From Filosporella fistucella (taxonomy: Eukaryota; Ascomycota; Leotiomycetes; Helotiales), in assembly GCA_030077755.1 (NCBI GenBank), contig JAQJZZ010000007.1:1116001-1180000 (forward strand): a stretch of 64,000 nt of DNA, in the 5' to 3' direction. The first letter of the stretch is position 1. Each line of letters begins with the position of its first letter. Positions 21,643 through 32,838 of the stretch are shown in pieces. The notes under the pieces are model-generated. The model made no database searches and was not told the DNA's origin. It worked only from the letters and a program-made list of their open reading frames with translations. The position numbers and the translations under genes are program-made.

Positions 21643-23067
21643 CTAAGTGTCACGATGTCCAACCATCAATTCTAATCTACCGGCAAGAACTCTGTGTTTC
21701 CGAATCACTTCTACCCATTCCTCATTCTCTACCTCGTCCTCGTCCTCATTGAGGAACGCGAGGATCAAACTGAAATCACCGCCAAGTCGTCCTAGACTGC
21801 CAGCACAATACAACACTTGCGTCAAGAGACTGTCTCTACTACTCCTATCTCGGACATTTGGGAGATATCTCCGTAATGTATCCTCCAACATACTCACTAA
21901 TTGCAGAGGGAAGGTTCCCAATGCACTTGGCAGAGGCTGCAATGGACCCTCTGCTAGAACCTTTTCCCTCCCTAGCCCCCTCAGCAGTGCCTCGTCATGA
22001 CCGGTAGCGGGAGGAAATATGCTGCGATACATAGAAATGATAGCAAAACTCTGCTCTCGGAAGATCTCAATGTATCTCTTCAGATACCTCTCTGTCTGCT
22101 GTCCTCCTTCCCACTTACTTCTTTCTTTCCCTCCGTTGCTGTCCCCCTTTGCATCTCTTAGCCTTATTGTCTCTTGGTCTGCTAATTCACGTAAAGGTTC
22201 GAGAGCTCCTAGCATTTGCTGTAGGTTCGCCAACCTGCACACCAAGAATAGTGACCCAAGACTACCCTCTCGACTCCCCTGACCGCCTGCAACGTGGTGC
22301 ATGGACGAAGCTGCTGAAGCAGGTGATGGATCGAGTTCAGGTGCAACTCGCCGTAGCCAAGATATTGTCCGCATAGCACTGGCTAGTTTCAGCGAATTTG
22401 TCCTGAGACTAGCAATCAGGTTTGTAGCCATGTCCTGCATTGCTTCCTCTGCTTGTTTCTCTACGCTTGATATCAAAGCGGAATCAGGGTATAGCCCGTG
22501 TAGCCGCCTGATATGTGCGTTCAAATCTAATGCCGAGGCATAATTAAGGGTTGCATTCGAGGTAGAATTCGCAGATGCTATCGAAGCTGTGTTGGAAGTA
22601 GATATGGCTGAGGAAAGCAATGTTGGGAGATCGAGGATATCTGCGAGGCGATCGATATTTCGAGATAAAAGGAGGGATTTACGCCGACGGTCTAAGAGCT
22701 CATTCTCGGACCGCGTATTATACGTCTCACTGAATTGGACAGCAGCATCGTCGAGCTTGGGAAGGGCATCGCGAAGGGAGGCTGTGGATTGCGCAAGTGA
22801 GGGAAGAGTTGTACTGAGTGTTGAAAGGTGGGTTGATGAATCAATAATAGACTTGTGTGAGCGTTTAGAAAGAGCTTGAAGCGATAAAAGGAGGGAATGT
22901 GTCGTTTGGGAGAGAGATTGAGGTTCAGTGGTTGTAAGAGACGAAAGTGGTAAGGTGGTCAATCGATTCAGATAGGCATTGGTGACAGGATCTTTGGAGG
23001 ATGGCACCGCTCGTGGGGAAGGGGTGTCGAAGTATGGCACCAGGAGTTCGTATAAGGGATCTGCCAT
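21643..23067 (-). CDS. COG8: conserved oligomeric Golgi complex subunit 8
   Basis: Single exon, 474 aa, with an ATG at 23067. The N-terminus has the Cog8/Dor1-type opening MADPLYELLVPY, then long heptad-rich helices. These include SETYNTRSENELLDRRRKS and the following SRNIDRLADILDLPTL, a conserved Dor1-family block (the N-rich RNxDxLxDILELP pattern). Further on, ISWLRRV and YLKRYIEIFREQSFAIISMYRSIFP also fit the family. Cog8 belongs to lobe B of the COG tethering complex, which captures retrograde vesicles at Golgi membranes. The protein has no membrane segment, as expected for a peripheral complex member. It is divergent from the amidohydrolase gene, with about 430 bp between start codons. 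The acidic NEDEDEVENEEW near the C-terminus may be lineage-specific. Confidence 0.88.
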   Translation of the reverse strand: MADPLYELLVPYFDTPSPRAVPSSKDPVTNAYLNRLTTLPLSSLTTTEPQSLSQTTHSLLLSLQALSKRSHKSIIDSSTHLSTLSTTLPSLAQSTASLRDALPKLDDAAVQFSETYNTRSENELLDRRRKSLLLSRNIDRLADILDLPTLLSSAISTSNTASIASANSTSNATLNYASALDLNAHIRRLHGLYPDSALISSVEKQAEEAMQDMATNLIASLRTNSLKLASAMRTISWLRRVAPELDPSPASAASSMHHVAGGQGSREGSLGSLFLVCRLANLQQMLGALEPLRELADQETIRLRDAKGDSNGGKERSKWEGGQQTERYLKRYIEIFREQSFAIISMYRSIFPPATGHDEALLRGLGREKVLAEGPLQPLPSALGTFPLQLVSMLEDTLRRYLPNVRDRSSRDSLLTQVLYCAGSLGRLGGDFSLILAFLNEDEDEVENEEWVEVIRKHRVLAGRLELMVGHRDT

Positions 23068-23495
23068 AGCTGCGAATAGCTGTATAGCTGACCTGGAGAC
23101 TTTTCAACTGAAATGTGCTGATGCTGGAATAAAGGTGTTCTGGGTTTCGCTAAGGAAAGCGGGAAGGAGCGGGTCCAATTCGGAATGTTCCCGGCAGTCC
23201 CGTCATCCCAGTTCCAAGTTCTCATGTCTCAATTCCCACCTCGTCACTCCACACTTTCCCTTCCCCATCCCCATCATCCTCGTCTCCCTCTCCCCTTTCC
23301 TTCGTTCCCCCTCTTTCACGTGTGTTACGCTTCCTCGTCCATTTTCTCATCTTGCATTTGCACCACCATCGTCCGTCTTCTTCTTCATCATCATCACCAG
23401 CGCACAACCCACAACTCCAAATTATTTGACTTTACTGATGAACTTGCAATACCACTGTCTGTATCCTTTCTGCTGTCGCAGAGAAAAACAGGATC
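23068..23495. promoter_or_regulatory. bidirectional promoter, COG8 and amidohydrolase
   Basis: The 428-bp gap between divergent start codons. The plus strand at 23240-23420 is markedly pyrimidine-rich, as is common in fungal leaders just upstream of the start. No specific site identified. Confidence 0.5.
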
Positions 23496-24979
23496 ATGTG
23501 TACCCAGGCGTGCAGCCATGCGTACGCATCGGATGACACCAGCCCAGAGCTGTCTTTTAAAGGCGTCTACATGGCAGGAAAATCAGCTGGCACTAGGTGG
23601 GATGTAACCTGTGAAAAGGGCGTCATCTCCTCACTCACTGAGCACGATCCATCCCAGCCTGATCAAGAAATCGGAGGCCAGTTTCTATCGCCAAGTCTCT
23701 GCCATCCTCACATCCATTTGGACAAGTGCTTTCTTCTCTCTCACCCGAAGTATGCGGACCTGGAGATAGAAAAGGGTGACTTTGCAGAGGCACTGCAATT
23801 GACCAGTAGGTTATTTCGAGAGGTTCCCGTTCCCTCTTCTCATGCTTGTTGCAGATGAAGCCAAAACTCGATTTGAGCATGATGATCTCATGGAAAGAGG
23901 TCGCGCTCTGATTGAGGAAAGCATCAACTTTGGAGTCACACATATGAGAGCCTTTGTCGAAGTCGATCTTACGGTCAAATACAAATGCCTAGAAGCTGGT
24001 CTCGCCCTCAAGGAGGAGTTTCGCGATCGATGCTACATCCAGATTTGTGTATTCGCCCAGGATCCAATCCATAGCTACCCAGATAGAGGAAGGGCGATGA
24101 TGCGACTGCTCGAAAGTGCCTGCATCAGACCCGGAGTTGAAGTGTTTGGCAGCACGCCTTATGTTGAAAACAATGGGACATACTATTACCAGATGAACAT
24201 CAAATTTGCCATCAGGATAGCGATGAAGTACAGGCTTCACTTGGATTTTCATATCGATTATAATTTGGATGCGACCAAGCAAAGCACAGTCCTGGATGCT
24301 CTGAAACATCTCCATGCCATGAACTGGCCGATCAACTGGAACTTACCAACTTACAGAACTATCGTCTTCGGCCACTGCACACGTCTTACACTTTTTGATG
24401 ACAACGAATGGCTCAGTCTGCAAGAGAAAGTCCGGGGACTGCCTGTGGCCTTCGTCGGCCTCCCAACCTCCGACCTCTTCATGATGGGTAGGCCAACCGC
24501 GAAGGAAAGTGGTCCACGGACTCGAGGCACACTTCAAGTTCTTGAAGTTATTCAGAAATATGGACTCAACGCATCTATTGGCGTCAACAACGTGGGGAAT
24601 GCCTTCACTCCCCATGGCAGTTGTGATCCACTGAGCTTGGCAAGTTTGGGTGTTGGATTATACCAAGCAGGCACGAAGGCGGAGACTGATCTGCTTCTGG
24701 TGAGTCTGATTCGCACCTATCTAAGCATCTTTCTGACTGGCATGACAGCAATGCATCTCAAGTCGTGCCAAATTAGCTACGGGTATGGATCTTTCTGCCT
24801 CGTATGAAATAGATATAGACGTTGGTGATCCTGCGGACTTCGTTATCATTGGTAATAAGACGGCCAACACATCGACTTCATTTAGAACGGTCAAAACTGT
24901 TCAGGATCTTGTATATGATGCCGGCAAAGAACGGACCACTATTTGGAAGGGTAGGATTGTTAGCAGTCGTGGCCAGTAA
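23496..24979 (+). CDS. cytosine-deaminase-like metal-dependent amidohydrolase
   Basis: Three exons, 23496-23805, 23855-24699 and 24749-24979, giving 461 aa. The amidohydrolase-fold metal motif HPHIHLDK (residues about 70-77) gives the HxH pair. Further ligand-like motifs are LDFHIDYN and VFGHCTRL, matching the His positions of the cytosine deaminase/CodA group. The region where CodA has its catalytic Asp (GHDDV) reads GVNNVGNAFTP here, so that Asp appears to be Asn. The C-terminal small beta domain after intron 2 reads DVGDPADFVII, a typical amidohydrolase ending. The likely substrate is a cyclic amide or nucleobase, but cytosine itself is not supported. Cytosolic, with no signal peptide. Both introns restore family sequence (LTNEAKTRFE and LLLQCISSRAKLA). 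Confidence 0.82.
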
Positions 24980-25578
24980 TACTATCGACAGCTTTTGCGA
25001 GGCTGCTCGGCGTATTACTGACTCATATGGCCACCTAAACCGCATACCCGCACGTGTATGGGTCAGGCTTACTGAAGCCGACTATCTGCATTCATTTGGC
25101 TGCTCAGCTGTGCAGATTATGGGAATCACGAGTCCAAACGTATTGTATAAATATAATTATCTCCTCATCGTAATTTAAAAGCAACAATGAATAAAAAGTG
25201 GAATTCTACTCGGATACACATTCGGGATCTGTTCATCATCGAAATAAGTAAAATTAAGCTGTGCATGCCTTGGTAGTTCCGTAGTTGATCATAACCAGGC
25301 CGGTTGTTCTGTTGGGTGGTGGACCTTGGGGATGCCGCTACCGAAATTCCGTAGCGGCCCTGCCTAGTGGAAACCTGGAAGGGTACAAGACAGCTCGAGG
25401 GGCTGCAGTAACTCTTCCAGTTCGTCAAACCTGCAACATCCTCCCTTGGCACGATTCGCACGTTGCGAGTCACATTGCACGCTCCCCTCGTGGCTGGAGT
25501 GTGTATTCTGACCCGGAATAAATTGTTTAACCTCCCTTCTTCCTTCTTCCTAATCTGCAAGATCCCCTCCTAACGACA
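24980..25578. other. intergenic
   Basis: Between the amidohydrolase stop codon and the TLC gene start, on the same strand. Expected to hold a terminator and promoter; the last 60 bp before the start are pyrimidine-rich. No gene seen. Confidence 0.5.
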
Positions 25579-26719
25579 ATGCACGACCCTTTCCCTCTCC
25601 CACCTTTGCCATGGCTCAGTAAGGCCGTTCAGCCTTTCTCCGACTATTTTCACTTGACCACCCTTCCTCTCCACATCCACGAAGTGGTTGGCTCTTTCTT
25701 GGGCTATACTTTCATCAATGTTGTCGTTGCGCCAGTCGTCTCGAGATGGCTGTTCCCAGTCAAGTATGCCAAGTTATCCCCGGACAGGAAACTGAACTGG
25801 GACGTTCATGTGGTATCACTCGTGCAGAGTACAACTATAAACGTCCTTGCGCTATGGGTCATGTTTGCAGATGAAGAACGCAAGAGCATGAACTGGCAAG
25901 AGCGCGTTTGGGGATACACTGGAGCTGCTGGAATGATACAAGGCTTGGCAACAGGGTATTTCCTCTGGGACCTGATGGTCACTGTTCAGCATGTCAAGGT
26001 CTTTGGGCTAGGCATGCTCGCCCATGCTCTGAGTGCCCTCCTCGTTTTCTCCTTTGGATTTGTAAGAAATTCTGAACGATCTCAAGTTATGTACTAACTA
26101 ACCATACTTGCAGCGGCCCTTTGTTAACTTCTACGGCTGCACATTCATACTCTACGAACTTTCGTCTCCATTCCTGAATTTCCACTGGTTCTTTGACAAA
26201 CTCGACATGACTGGATCCAAACCACAATTATACAATGGAATTATGCTCCTTGTTACATTCTTCTCTTGCCGCCTTGTTTGGGGTACATATCAGTCTGTCC
26301 GTGTTTATCAAGATGTGTGGGCTGCTCTACACCACAGACCAATTACTGCGGGTATCAATATTGATGCTCTCAATAATGGAACAACTGCTGGCCTGGAAGC
26401 GGCTGCGGGGAAAAGTGCCGTTCCCTTACAGGATGGCATTATGCGTTTTGCAGGGGAAGAATACGTTCCTCTTTGGCTCGCATTCACATACCTTGGAAGC
26501 AACGTCATTTTGAATACACTCAACTTTTATTGGTTTGGTAAGATGATCGAGACGGTCAGAAAGAGGTTCCAGCCTCCAAAGGAGCAGAGGAGGAAGGAGA
26601 AAGCTATTGCTACACGGAGCACTGGAACTAATGGGAAGAAGTTCATTGATATCGATGAGACCGAGGTACGCCGACGCAATAATGTTGTCGATGATGACGC
26701 TATTGAAGCAATCTCATGA
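25579..26719 (+). CDS. TLC (TRAM-LAG1-CLN8) domain membrane protein
   Basis: Two exons, 25579-26061 and 26114-26719, giving 362 aa. The protein has about six to seven hydrophobic segments and reads like the TMEM56-type TLC family: WDVHVVSLVQS, the GYFLWDLMVT motif, HALSALLVFSFGF and, after the intron, FILYELSSPFLNFHWFFDK, a conserved TLC block. The likely location is the ER or another endomembrane, with a possible link to lipid sensing or trafficking, as in other TLC proteins outside the ceramide synthases. It lacks a homeobox-like domain and the HH motif of Lag1 ceramide synthases, so ceramide synthesis is not supported. The C-terminus is a basic cytoplasmic tail. The single intron has a good donor (GTAAGA) and acceptor (TTGCAG). 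Confidence 0.85.
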
Positions 26720-27827
26720 TTAGGAGTGATAGAGGGGAGGAAGTAGGGCATTAGCATGAGTTTTCGGCGCAAGGGTTTATGGTCATATGAGCGCGAGCAG
26801 GACGAAACTATTACTGAGCCTTAATATTCTTGGACACAGCCTGCTTGCATCTGGTTTTCACGGCGAGTGTTTGTGTATTGGAGGTCGCGCTGTTATTAGC
26901 GGTTTCGAATGGCTTACAGACAACTTTGACAGTAAACCTTCAATTCCTTAATTTACATTTGAAGGCACATCGAGATTAAAATCTCGTGCAGTGAACCAGT
27001 GATCATAAGGGGTGTATGTTTAAATTCGTATAGATGCTTGCTATTCTCGGGCTATGAAAAATTCATTTTCGATGCGTAGCGGAGCCAAATCCCGAGTCCA
27101 CTTAAGCTATATCCTTACAGAAATTGGTATCCCAAAGGGCGACGGTGTGGAAACATCATATCAGGAGGCGGTAGAGGAATTAGTACTACAGAATGGCTTT
27201 GCTGGATTCGTTACATCGAAAAACTTTGATACTTCTGGGTGGTTGCTTGGAAGCGTACACGTGATAGTCTGATTCAGTATAACGGTTGGTAGTAAGTACA
27301 TGGAAGAATCTTGCTCTTCATGGAGTTGAAGAGTGAATATGCTGAGTGCGGTAGCATTTTTGAGCTCCAGACGAGATACGTCGATCCCAGCAGGGCCATA
27401 CGGGAAGCCGAAAGTAGGTGGTGGGGCCGTTGGTGTGCAGCGATAAACCATCTGTAGCAGCAGACAAGGGAAAGGCGATAAAGAAAAGGACGAAGAATAT
27501 GGATGGTGAGTGGATTTGAAGCCTCGAGCAGTGGACTGCAGAGTAGGTGGGTTGGGATGTTGAGCTTCGGAAATATAGGAATTCCAAAATTTGTTCTCAT
27601 GACTTTGTAGCATTTCTCCGTAGCCTTTCAACCATACCAAGTAGGAGGGAGCTCTTCCCAGAATATCGAGCAAGCAGCATTGAGCTCTCGAGCTTGAAGG
27701 GGTATGTTGACCCAAGATAATATCCAGTGGTATTGTCGCCATAACAAAATGCACTTTGGTATGCGCTACTAACTCCAACACCAGATGCTGTCCAAGCCCA
27801 AACCCATTGATACATTCAAAATCCCCA
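26720..27827. other. intergenic between converging genes
   Basis: Between the TLC gene stop codon (plus) and the Cys-rich gene stop codon (minus). A long minus frame (27161-27835) overlaps the Cys-rich gene's 3' end and has no recognised family, so I do not accept it. Otherwise nothing seen. Confidence 0.45.
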
Positions 27828-28590
27828 TCATCCACCCTCAGCCGCCCTCAAGCATCCGAAACACCATACCTCACCCTCCGCTCCCTTCTCCACACAGCAC
27901 CTACTACACACCATCCCCCTATGCCCTCCTACCCGCCGCTTCTCCCATCTCCTCTCCACATCCCCATTCTCCTTTCCTTCACTTGCGTTTCCTCGTTCCA
28001 TCATCATTAAATCGCTCCAATTAACATTATTTCTCGACGTCGGGTGCTGTATGAGCCCGAGTCCATCACACTCCCGGATACAGATGTAGCAAGTCCTCTC
28101 GCCACAAGCCTCGCAATCGGCATAAGAATCCAGTTCATTTCGTAGAGTAGGCTTCCTTCGACATATATGACATGCACTTAGATCGACCTTGCCACTAAAT
28201 TTCGGGCTTGCGTATGATGCCGAGTCTTTCCGCGGCGACAGGCTATGGTAAGCATCTCGAGTATCGGGCTGGTCATGTAGATAGTCGGCATGAAACAAAA
28301 CATGGTCCTCTGAAGAGCTAGATATCCGTTGCCTCTTTGTATCATGTAGCCTTTTAGATTTAGCATGAAGGATATTGCGGCGGCTGGGATCATGGTTGAG
28401 TTCATGTCGTTGGAGATGATGACTATAAATAAAGACGTAGTGAGTTTAATAGTCTTTGCAGCATGGTGCTTGGTTTGAAGAGTAGCACAAACCTATTCAT
28501 TCTCATCTGGAGCTCAGCCCCATTTACCCCATCCTCTCGTCTTCTCTTCTTACACGTAGGAGATATGGGTGCCTCAGCGATTGATGGCAT
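27828..28590 (-). CDS. Cys-rich, probably zinc-binding protein of unknown function
   Basis: Two exons, 28590-28493 and 28422-27828, giving 230 aa from an ATG reading MPSIAEAPISPTCKKRRRE. The N-terminal half is polar and basic, with a putative nuclear signal KKRRRE and motifs such as HHLQRHELNHDP. The C-terminal half has four closely spaced CxxC pairs: CHIC, CEAC...CYIC, then CSRCC and CFGC, ending near RAAEGG. This resembles a treble-clef or RING-like double zinc site. I recall similar uncharacterised proteins in other ascomycetes but know no function. The single intron (28492-28423) has a GTTTGT donor, which is weak, and a TATAG acceptor; it is the join that puts the ATG exon in frame with the Cys-rich part. 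Confidence 0.7.
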
Positions 28591-29412
28591 ATCGAGTGTG
28601 CAGTACGATGATAGCTTTAAAACTCTCGAAGCCACCTACCTATGTTTGAATTAAAATTGCAGCTGAATTCATGCGGTAGGCTAGGGCAAGGCAGGCTCCT
28701 GGACTTGAGTTAGGGAAGGCTGTATACAGAGATCGAATGTGGTGTGCTGTTTACAAAATGTTGTTCTTGACGCTACACTAATGAGCGGTTCCTGATGGTG
28801 TCAAGGATGTCCCTGCTCGGCTCAATACCCCATACGCTTTCGAGCGCTAGGCTAGTTCGGCTAGGCAGCCTAGGCTAAAAGTTGATCATCCTTTTTGATA
28901 CAGATAACATAGGCAAACCAGGTGAGGAGGCAGATATTCAGACGGGATTACTAAAGGCGAGTGTGTGCTCTGTCTTGGGAATCTCCCAGACTGCTATAGC
29001 TGATTCCTATGCCTCGAGGGGAAAGACGTGGCTGCCTGTGCTCTCCGTCACATGGCCCGGAGGTAGGCACTCTTTGAAGAAGGGTATAGTATTAAGGACT
29101 CAAGTAGCAATAAATAATTCAGCCCATTTCGTGAAACTCGGCGACTACAACACTCACGAGGTGGTCATCGAGGCTTGAAGACTCAGTCCCATGCCACAAG
29201 GGTGACATCATCCGCCAATTCTTCATAGCTGAGATATGTTGACAATTGGGTAAGTCTTTTTCTGTTTGTATGTACTTTATTCTTCAAAAAGCTACTGATT
29301 ACTTAGACTAAGTCTTCTATCCTCCCCCTTTCTTCAGCTCTTCAATGCCAATGCAAATGCAATGTAGACCACCCTCGCTATGCAGCTCAATAAGAAAGAA
29401 AACATAATCATA
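28591..29412. other. intergenic
   Basis: No gene supported. A 98-codon plus frame at 28882-29178 has no ATG start and no family. The sequence near 28850-28880 contains small CTAGGC palindromes. Confidence 0.45.
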
Positions 29413-32400
29413 TTATAACCGCGTAAGTTTTTGGAAATTGTTCCATTGACAACTACACCCTCCCGTTCCGCCGTCAACACCGCCAAGACTAGGGTTTGAT
29501 CCATTGGAAAAAATTGAAGGTGCTGGATTGAAAATTGCACCCCCAAAGCCTCGATTCTCACCATTGAGTATGCCAGTAGTTGAGATGAGCTTTTCCCGGC
29601 CGTCCAGACTATAGCAGTAGATCATTTTCTTTGCGGGATCACCTCCGTGACGATCTGTCGTAATAGTGACCGGGTATGGGAATGATCCAGGCTGGACAAG
29701 CCTACTTGCGGCACCAGTAGCCGTCTTATTCAATGTGTCGGTAAGCAGCTGAGCTGTCTCATTCATCCGAGTCCAAATTTGAACCAGGTATCGGGTCTGG
29801 CTCCAAGTGCATCTGTAGACAGCCTCCGAGATCTTTGCGCCACCATCTTTATCCGCGGGTGATTCACCATTGATGGTATTCGTCTCATTCAAAAGGTCCA
29901 GAGACTTGAGGAAGATTGAACGATCGAAGAATGTAAAGAACCCATAATGTTCAGTTGGTAGACCTCTGTCATACAATCTAATAGGCTGCTGGACTGGGAA
30001 CGGTAGGAGATTTGCAGCTGCTGCTGTTCCGTCGCCATTCGAACTTGGCGGCGGAATGATCGAGGTGAGATTGGGAAACGGGTTAGTCGCACGCTCGACA
30101 ATTTGACGCCTCTCTATTGTCGCGTTTAGATTTGAAAGAAAGGATATGTAAAATGGTGTTGGCTCTCCAGCTTTAGTCTTTGAGACGATGCCATCTGTCG
30201 AGTTTCCCAAAAATGCCTCCTCGGCGAAGGATGGAGGCGGTGGAGATGGAATGAAAGTTACCGCTTGGCGTGCTTTCAGGATCAAGTGTTTGATGAGTGC
30301 GCCAGCTGAAACCGGATTGCCAACCAAAGAGCGTATAGGCAAGCTTGGGTTACGCGTGACATTCGCAAAGGTAGCATTTGTTACGGAGCTATTGTCCCAC
30401 TGAATATGAACAAAGAAATTCGGTCGATTTGACGGGTTTGGCGCGACCGGCCCTTGAATTTCCTTTGGTAGAGAGCAGCTCCATTGTGTCGCAGGAAAAA
30501 CACATCCAGTATTGGCGACTGTATTTGCAGGAGCTATAATGGTCGAAACGCCCAAGAATATTGGTGGGAATCCGGTGAGGTTCAGCCATTGCGATGGCTC
30601 GATGACAGTGTTCGATTTTCTGTGTAATGTTGTAGCCAGCACAACCACAACGATGATCATAGTGAGGAATCCAATGACCAATCCCAAATACCATCGACGT
30701 CTCTTACGGCCTTCAGCTCCACTTCGTCCATAGCATCCTCTGTCAGAAATGCATCCTCGGCCTCTCCACCACCCTCCAGCTTTCCTTGCCACTGCATCCT
30801 CTTTCTCGTGTCTACGACGCTTTGCTTCCGCTTTGGTCGCTTTAGTGGGTGGAAGGCCATAATGCTCCCCTGAGATGGGGACTGGAGCTTGTCTTGCAGG
30901 TAGCTCAGGATACCCCGAATTAAGATTGATCGGTCTACGACCCGGAGGCGTCAAAGGAACTTCAGACATAGGGATAGCTCCGCTAGAGCTCATAGCTTGT
31001 TGCATACCAGGAGATAGGGGACCAGGCGATCCGGGATATTGAACACCAAGCGCATGTCCAAGTGGGAAGACTGCCTTATACTTCACACGACCAGGAGACG
31101 GACTATATGGCGGCGGCGGTGTCGGTTGCCCTGGAGCTACTGGGCGAGTGGCTCTTGCTGGGTCATTATTAACGGGATTCATTTCTGTGGAGGCATTGGT
31201 AGGGTTATTCGAACGAGTCTGATTGAAAGGATTGTTGCTTTGAAGTGCCAATGTGTTTGGTGCGCTTGACAAAACTGGAACCTCTCTCTCGGAGGAGTGA
31301 GAGGATTCTATACTTGATGTTGTATTTTCACGGACGAGATGATTCTCAGATGATAGACTTGACATCGTTACTGCATCAAAAATCGCAGTCTCAGAAAACA
31401 CAATGGGCAATGTGCCGGTGGAATCTGAAACCTTGTGTCGAGTGTCTTGCACAACTGGCGATTGTTCATCTAACTTCTGTTTTGCGTCTGGATCCCACCA
31501 GGCATCTGTAGATATGGTTGTAGATGTGGCTGGCGTGAGCGGAGAGAATTGCTTCTCCCACATTTTTCCGTCTCTCTCAACACCCTGAGCTTTGAAAGCC
31601 GCAGCAGCAAGACTAGGAAGAGCCGGCGCGTCATTTTGACCAACTTCTCTGGCCGCGAATGTGTTTGATCTGGTTAAAAATGGTGTGGTAATATAATTCC
31701 ACCAGCCTCGTGAACGTCTACGTGTAGCCACAGTACTAATGCTGGCATGCCTGTCCATTCTAGATCCAGCAGCGACCGACACAGCTCGGCCTGACCTGAC
31801 CATGACCGGGCTTTCGTCTTCTTCGAATACAGTGCACGAAGATACGATTCGAGATTTGACTGCTTCATCTTCGCCCCACGTCGTCACGTCATCTGAATCC
31901 GGTGAAAAATAGCTTCTCTGCGCTGCAACCCTTTGCCTCTCATCTTCCAAGAACGAAGCGGGCATGACTGGCACAGGTGGCGCGTCATACGATGTATATA
32001 CACATGCGCTCTCTGGGCTCATTGTTGATGCCGACCAAACAGAGATTTCCTGAGCGGGAGTGATAATAATGGTAGGGGTATCAGGGGTTTTGTTTGTAGG
32101 TGTACGATGCTCGTAGCTCCGCAGGATCTTTGTTGTATCAGAAATTGCTGTTTGCGGACTTGTATTGTGTTCCGCAAGATCTGCGGAAGGGATGGATAAT
32201 CCTATGACTATCGGTCGATCATCAGGCGATAAATCCTCGTTCGCTCTGACTGGTGAGGGATTGAGATTCGCGTTGTGATGGGAAGGTTTTATGCTAGCAA
32301 GTGGCGCCCCTTTGTTGGATAGAGAAGGCATTGTATTTGGCTTGGTCTTCTTTATCCTCCAAGATCCACCCGATGATTGGCTGGACTCGCCAGTCAACGC

Positions 32401-32838
32401 CTTCAAAGCAGCCAAATCAACAAATTTGCCCATCTGGGGCATCGTTCGAGAAGGCTGGAGCTGTACAGGTGGTGCAGCCGCCTGATGTCTGGAGAAATTG
32501 GTAACAACTTTGATTCCTGCTCTTGCATTCTGCTTCCTTTGTCGGCCTCTCGATTTGTCCCTCGTAGGCTTTTGCACGGAGTAGCGTTTTTCCATCTTCT
32601 TGCTCAGCCTATTTTCGGGCCGTACTGTCACTCCTAATCCAACATTTTGCGGAGGTCTGGGAAAGTCTGCAGCTCGTATGCCATTAGCATTCGGCGTGCT
32701 GGCCGTGCTATCATCCTCATCCCACCACTCATCTTCTGTATCATCATCGTCGAAAAGTGTGTTGAATGGATTGCTGTGTTGTTCTGCTGAAGAACTATCG
32801 TTTATGGCTCCAGACTTCGCAGCCGCATTTGATGCCAT
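29413..32838 (-). CDS. large single-pass membrane protein, unknown function
   Basis: Single exon of 1141 aa from the ATG at 32838 (MASNAAAKSGA). The first ~700 residues are disordered, rich in Ser, Pro, Thr and Asn. They include a Trp/Asp-rich start (DDDDTEDEWWDEDD) and a basic block around KRYSVQKPTRDKSRGRQRK. A strong transmembrane helix (YLGLVIGFLTMIIVVVVLAT, about residues 716-738) follows an Arg-rich positive flank (GRKRRRW), suggesting an N-terminus in the cytosol. The ~400-residue C-terminal part has many N-glycosylation sequons and cysteines and is probably exposed outside or in the lumen. Similar fungal proteins have been labelled glycoprotease family, but I see no catalytic motif to support that. 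Function unknown; the coding assignment itself is strong because the frame is 3.4 kb long. Confidence 0.85.
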   Translation of the reverse strand: MASNAAAKSGAINDSSSAEQHSNPFNTLFDDDDTEDEWWDEDDSTASTPNANGIRAADFPRPPQNVGLGVTVRPENRLSKKMEKRYSVQKPTRDKSRGRQRKQNARAGIKVVTNFSRHQAAAPPVQLQPSRTMPQMGKFVDLAALKALTGESSQSSGGSWRIKKTKPNTMPSLSNKGAPLASIKPSHHNANLNPSPVRANEDLSPDDRPIVIGLSIPSADLAEHNTSPQTAISDTTKILRSYEHRTPTNKTPDTPTIIITPAQEISVWSASTMSPESACVYTSYDAPPVPVMPASFLEDERQRVAAQRSYFSPDSDDVTTWGEDEAVKSRIVSSCTVFEEDESPVMVRSGRAVSVAAGSRMDRHASISTVATRRRSRGWWNYITTPFLTRSNTFAAREVGQNDAPALPSLAAAAFKAQGVERDGKMWEKQFSPLTPATSTTISTDAWWDPDAKQKLDEQSPVVQDTRHKVSDSTGTLPIVFSETAIFDAVTMSSLSSENHLVRENTTSSIESSHSSEREVPVLSSAPNTLALQSNNPFNQTRSNNPTNASTEMNPVNNDPARATRPVAPGQPTPPPPYSPSPGRVKYKAVFPLGHALGVQYPGSPGPLSPGMQQAMSSSGAIPMSEVPLTPPGRRPINLNSGYPELPARQAPVPISGEHYGLPPTKATKAEAKRRRHEKEDAVARKAGGWWRGRGCISDRGCYGRSGAEGRKRRRWYLGLVIGFLTMIIVVVVLATTLHRKSNTVIEPSQWLNLTGFPPIFLGVSTIIAPANTVANTGCVFPATQWSCSLPKEIQGPVAPNPSNRPNFFVHIQWDNSSVTNATFANVTRNPSLPIRSLVGNPVSAGALIKHLILKARQAVTFIPSPPPPSFAEEAFLGNSTDGIVSKTKAGEPTPFYISFLSNLNATIERRQIVERATNPFPNLTSIIPPPSSNGDGTAAAANLLPFPVQQPIRLYDRGLPTEHYGFFTFFDRSIFLKSLDLLNETNTINGESPADKDGGAKISEAVYRCTWSQTRYLVQIWTRMNETAQLLTDTLNKTATGAASRLVQPGSFPYPVTITTDRHGGDPAKKMIYCYSLDGREKLISTTGILNGENRGFGGAIFNPAPSIFSNGSNPSLGGVDGGTGGCSCQWNNFQKLTRL

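Noticed and set aside
27161..27835. 224-codon minus frame downstream of the Cys-rich gene
   Set aside because: No conserved motif, overlaps the accepted gene's end in another frame, and fits no splice model.
28882..29178. 98-codon plus frame
   Set aside because: No ATG start within the frame and no recognised domain.
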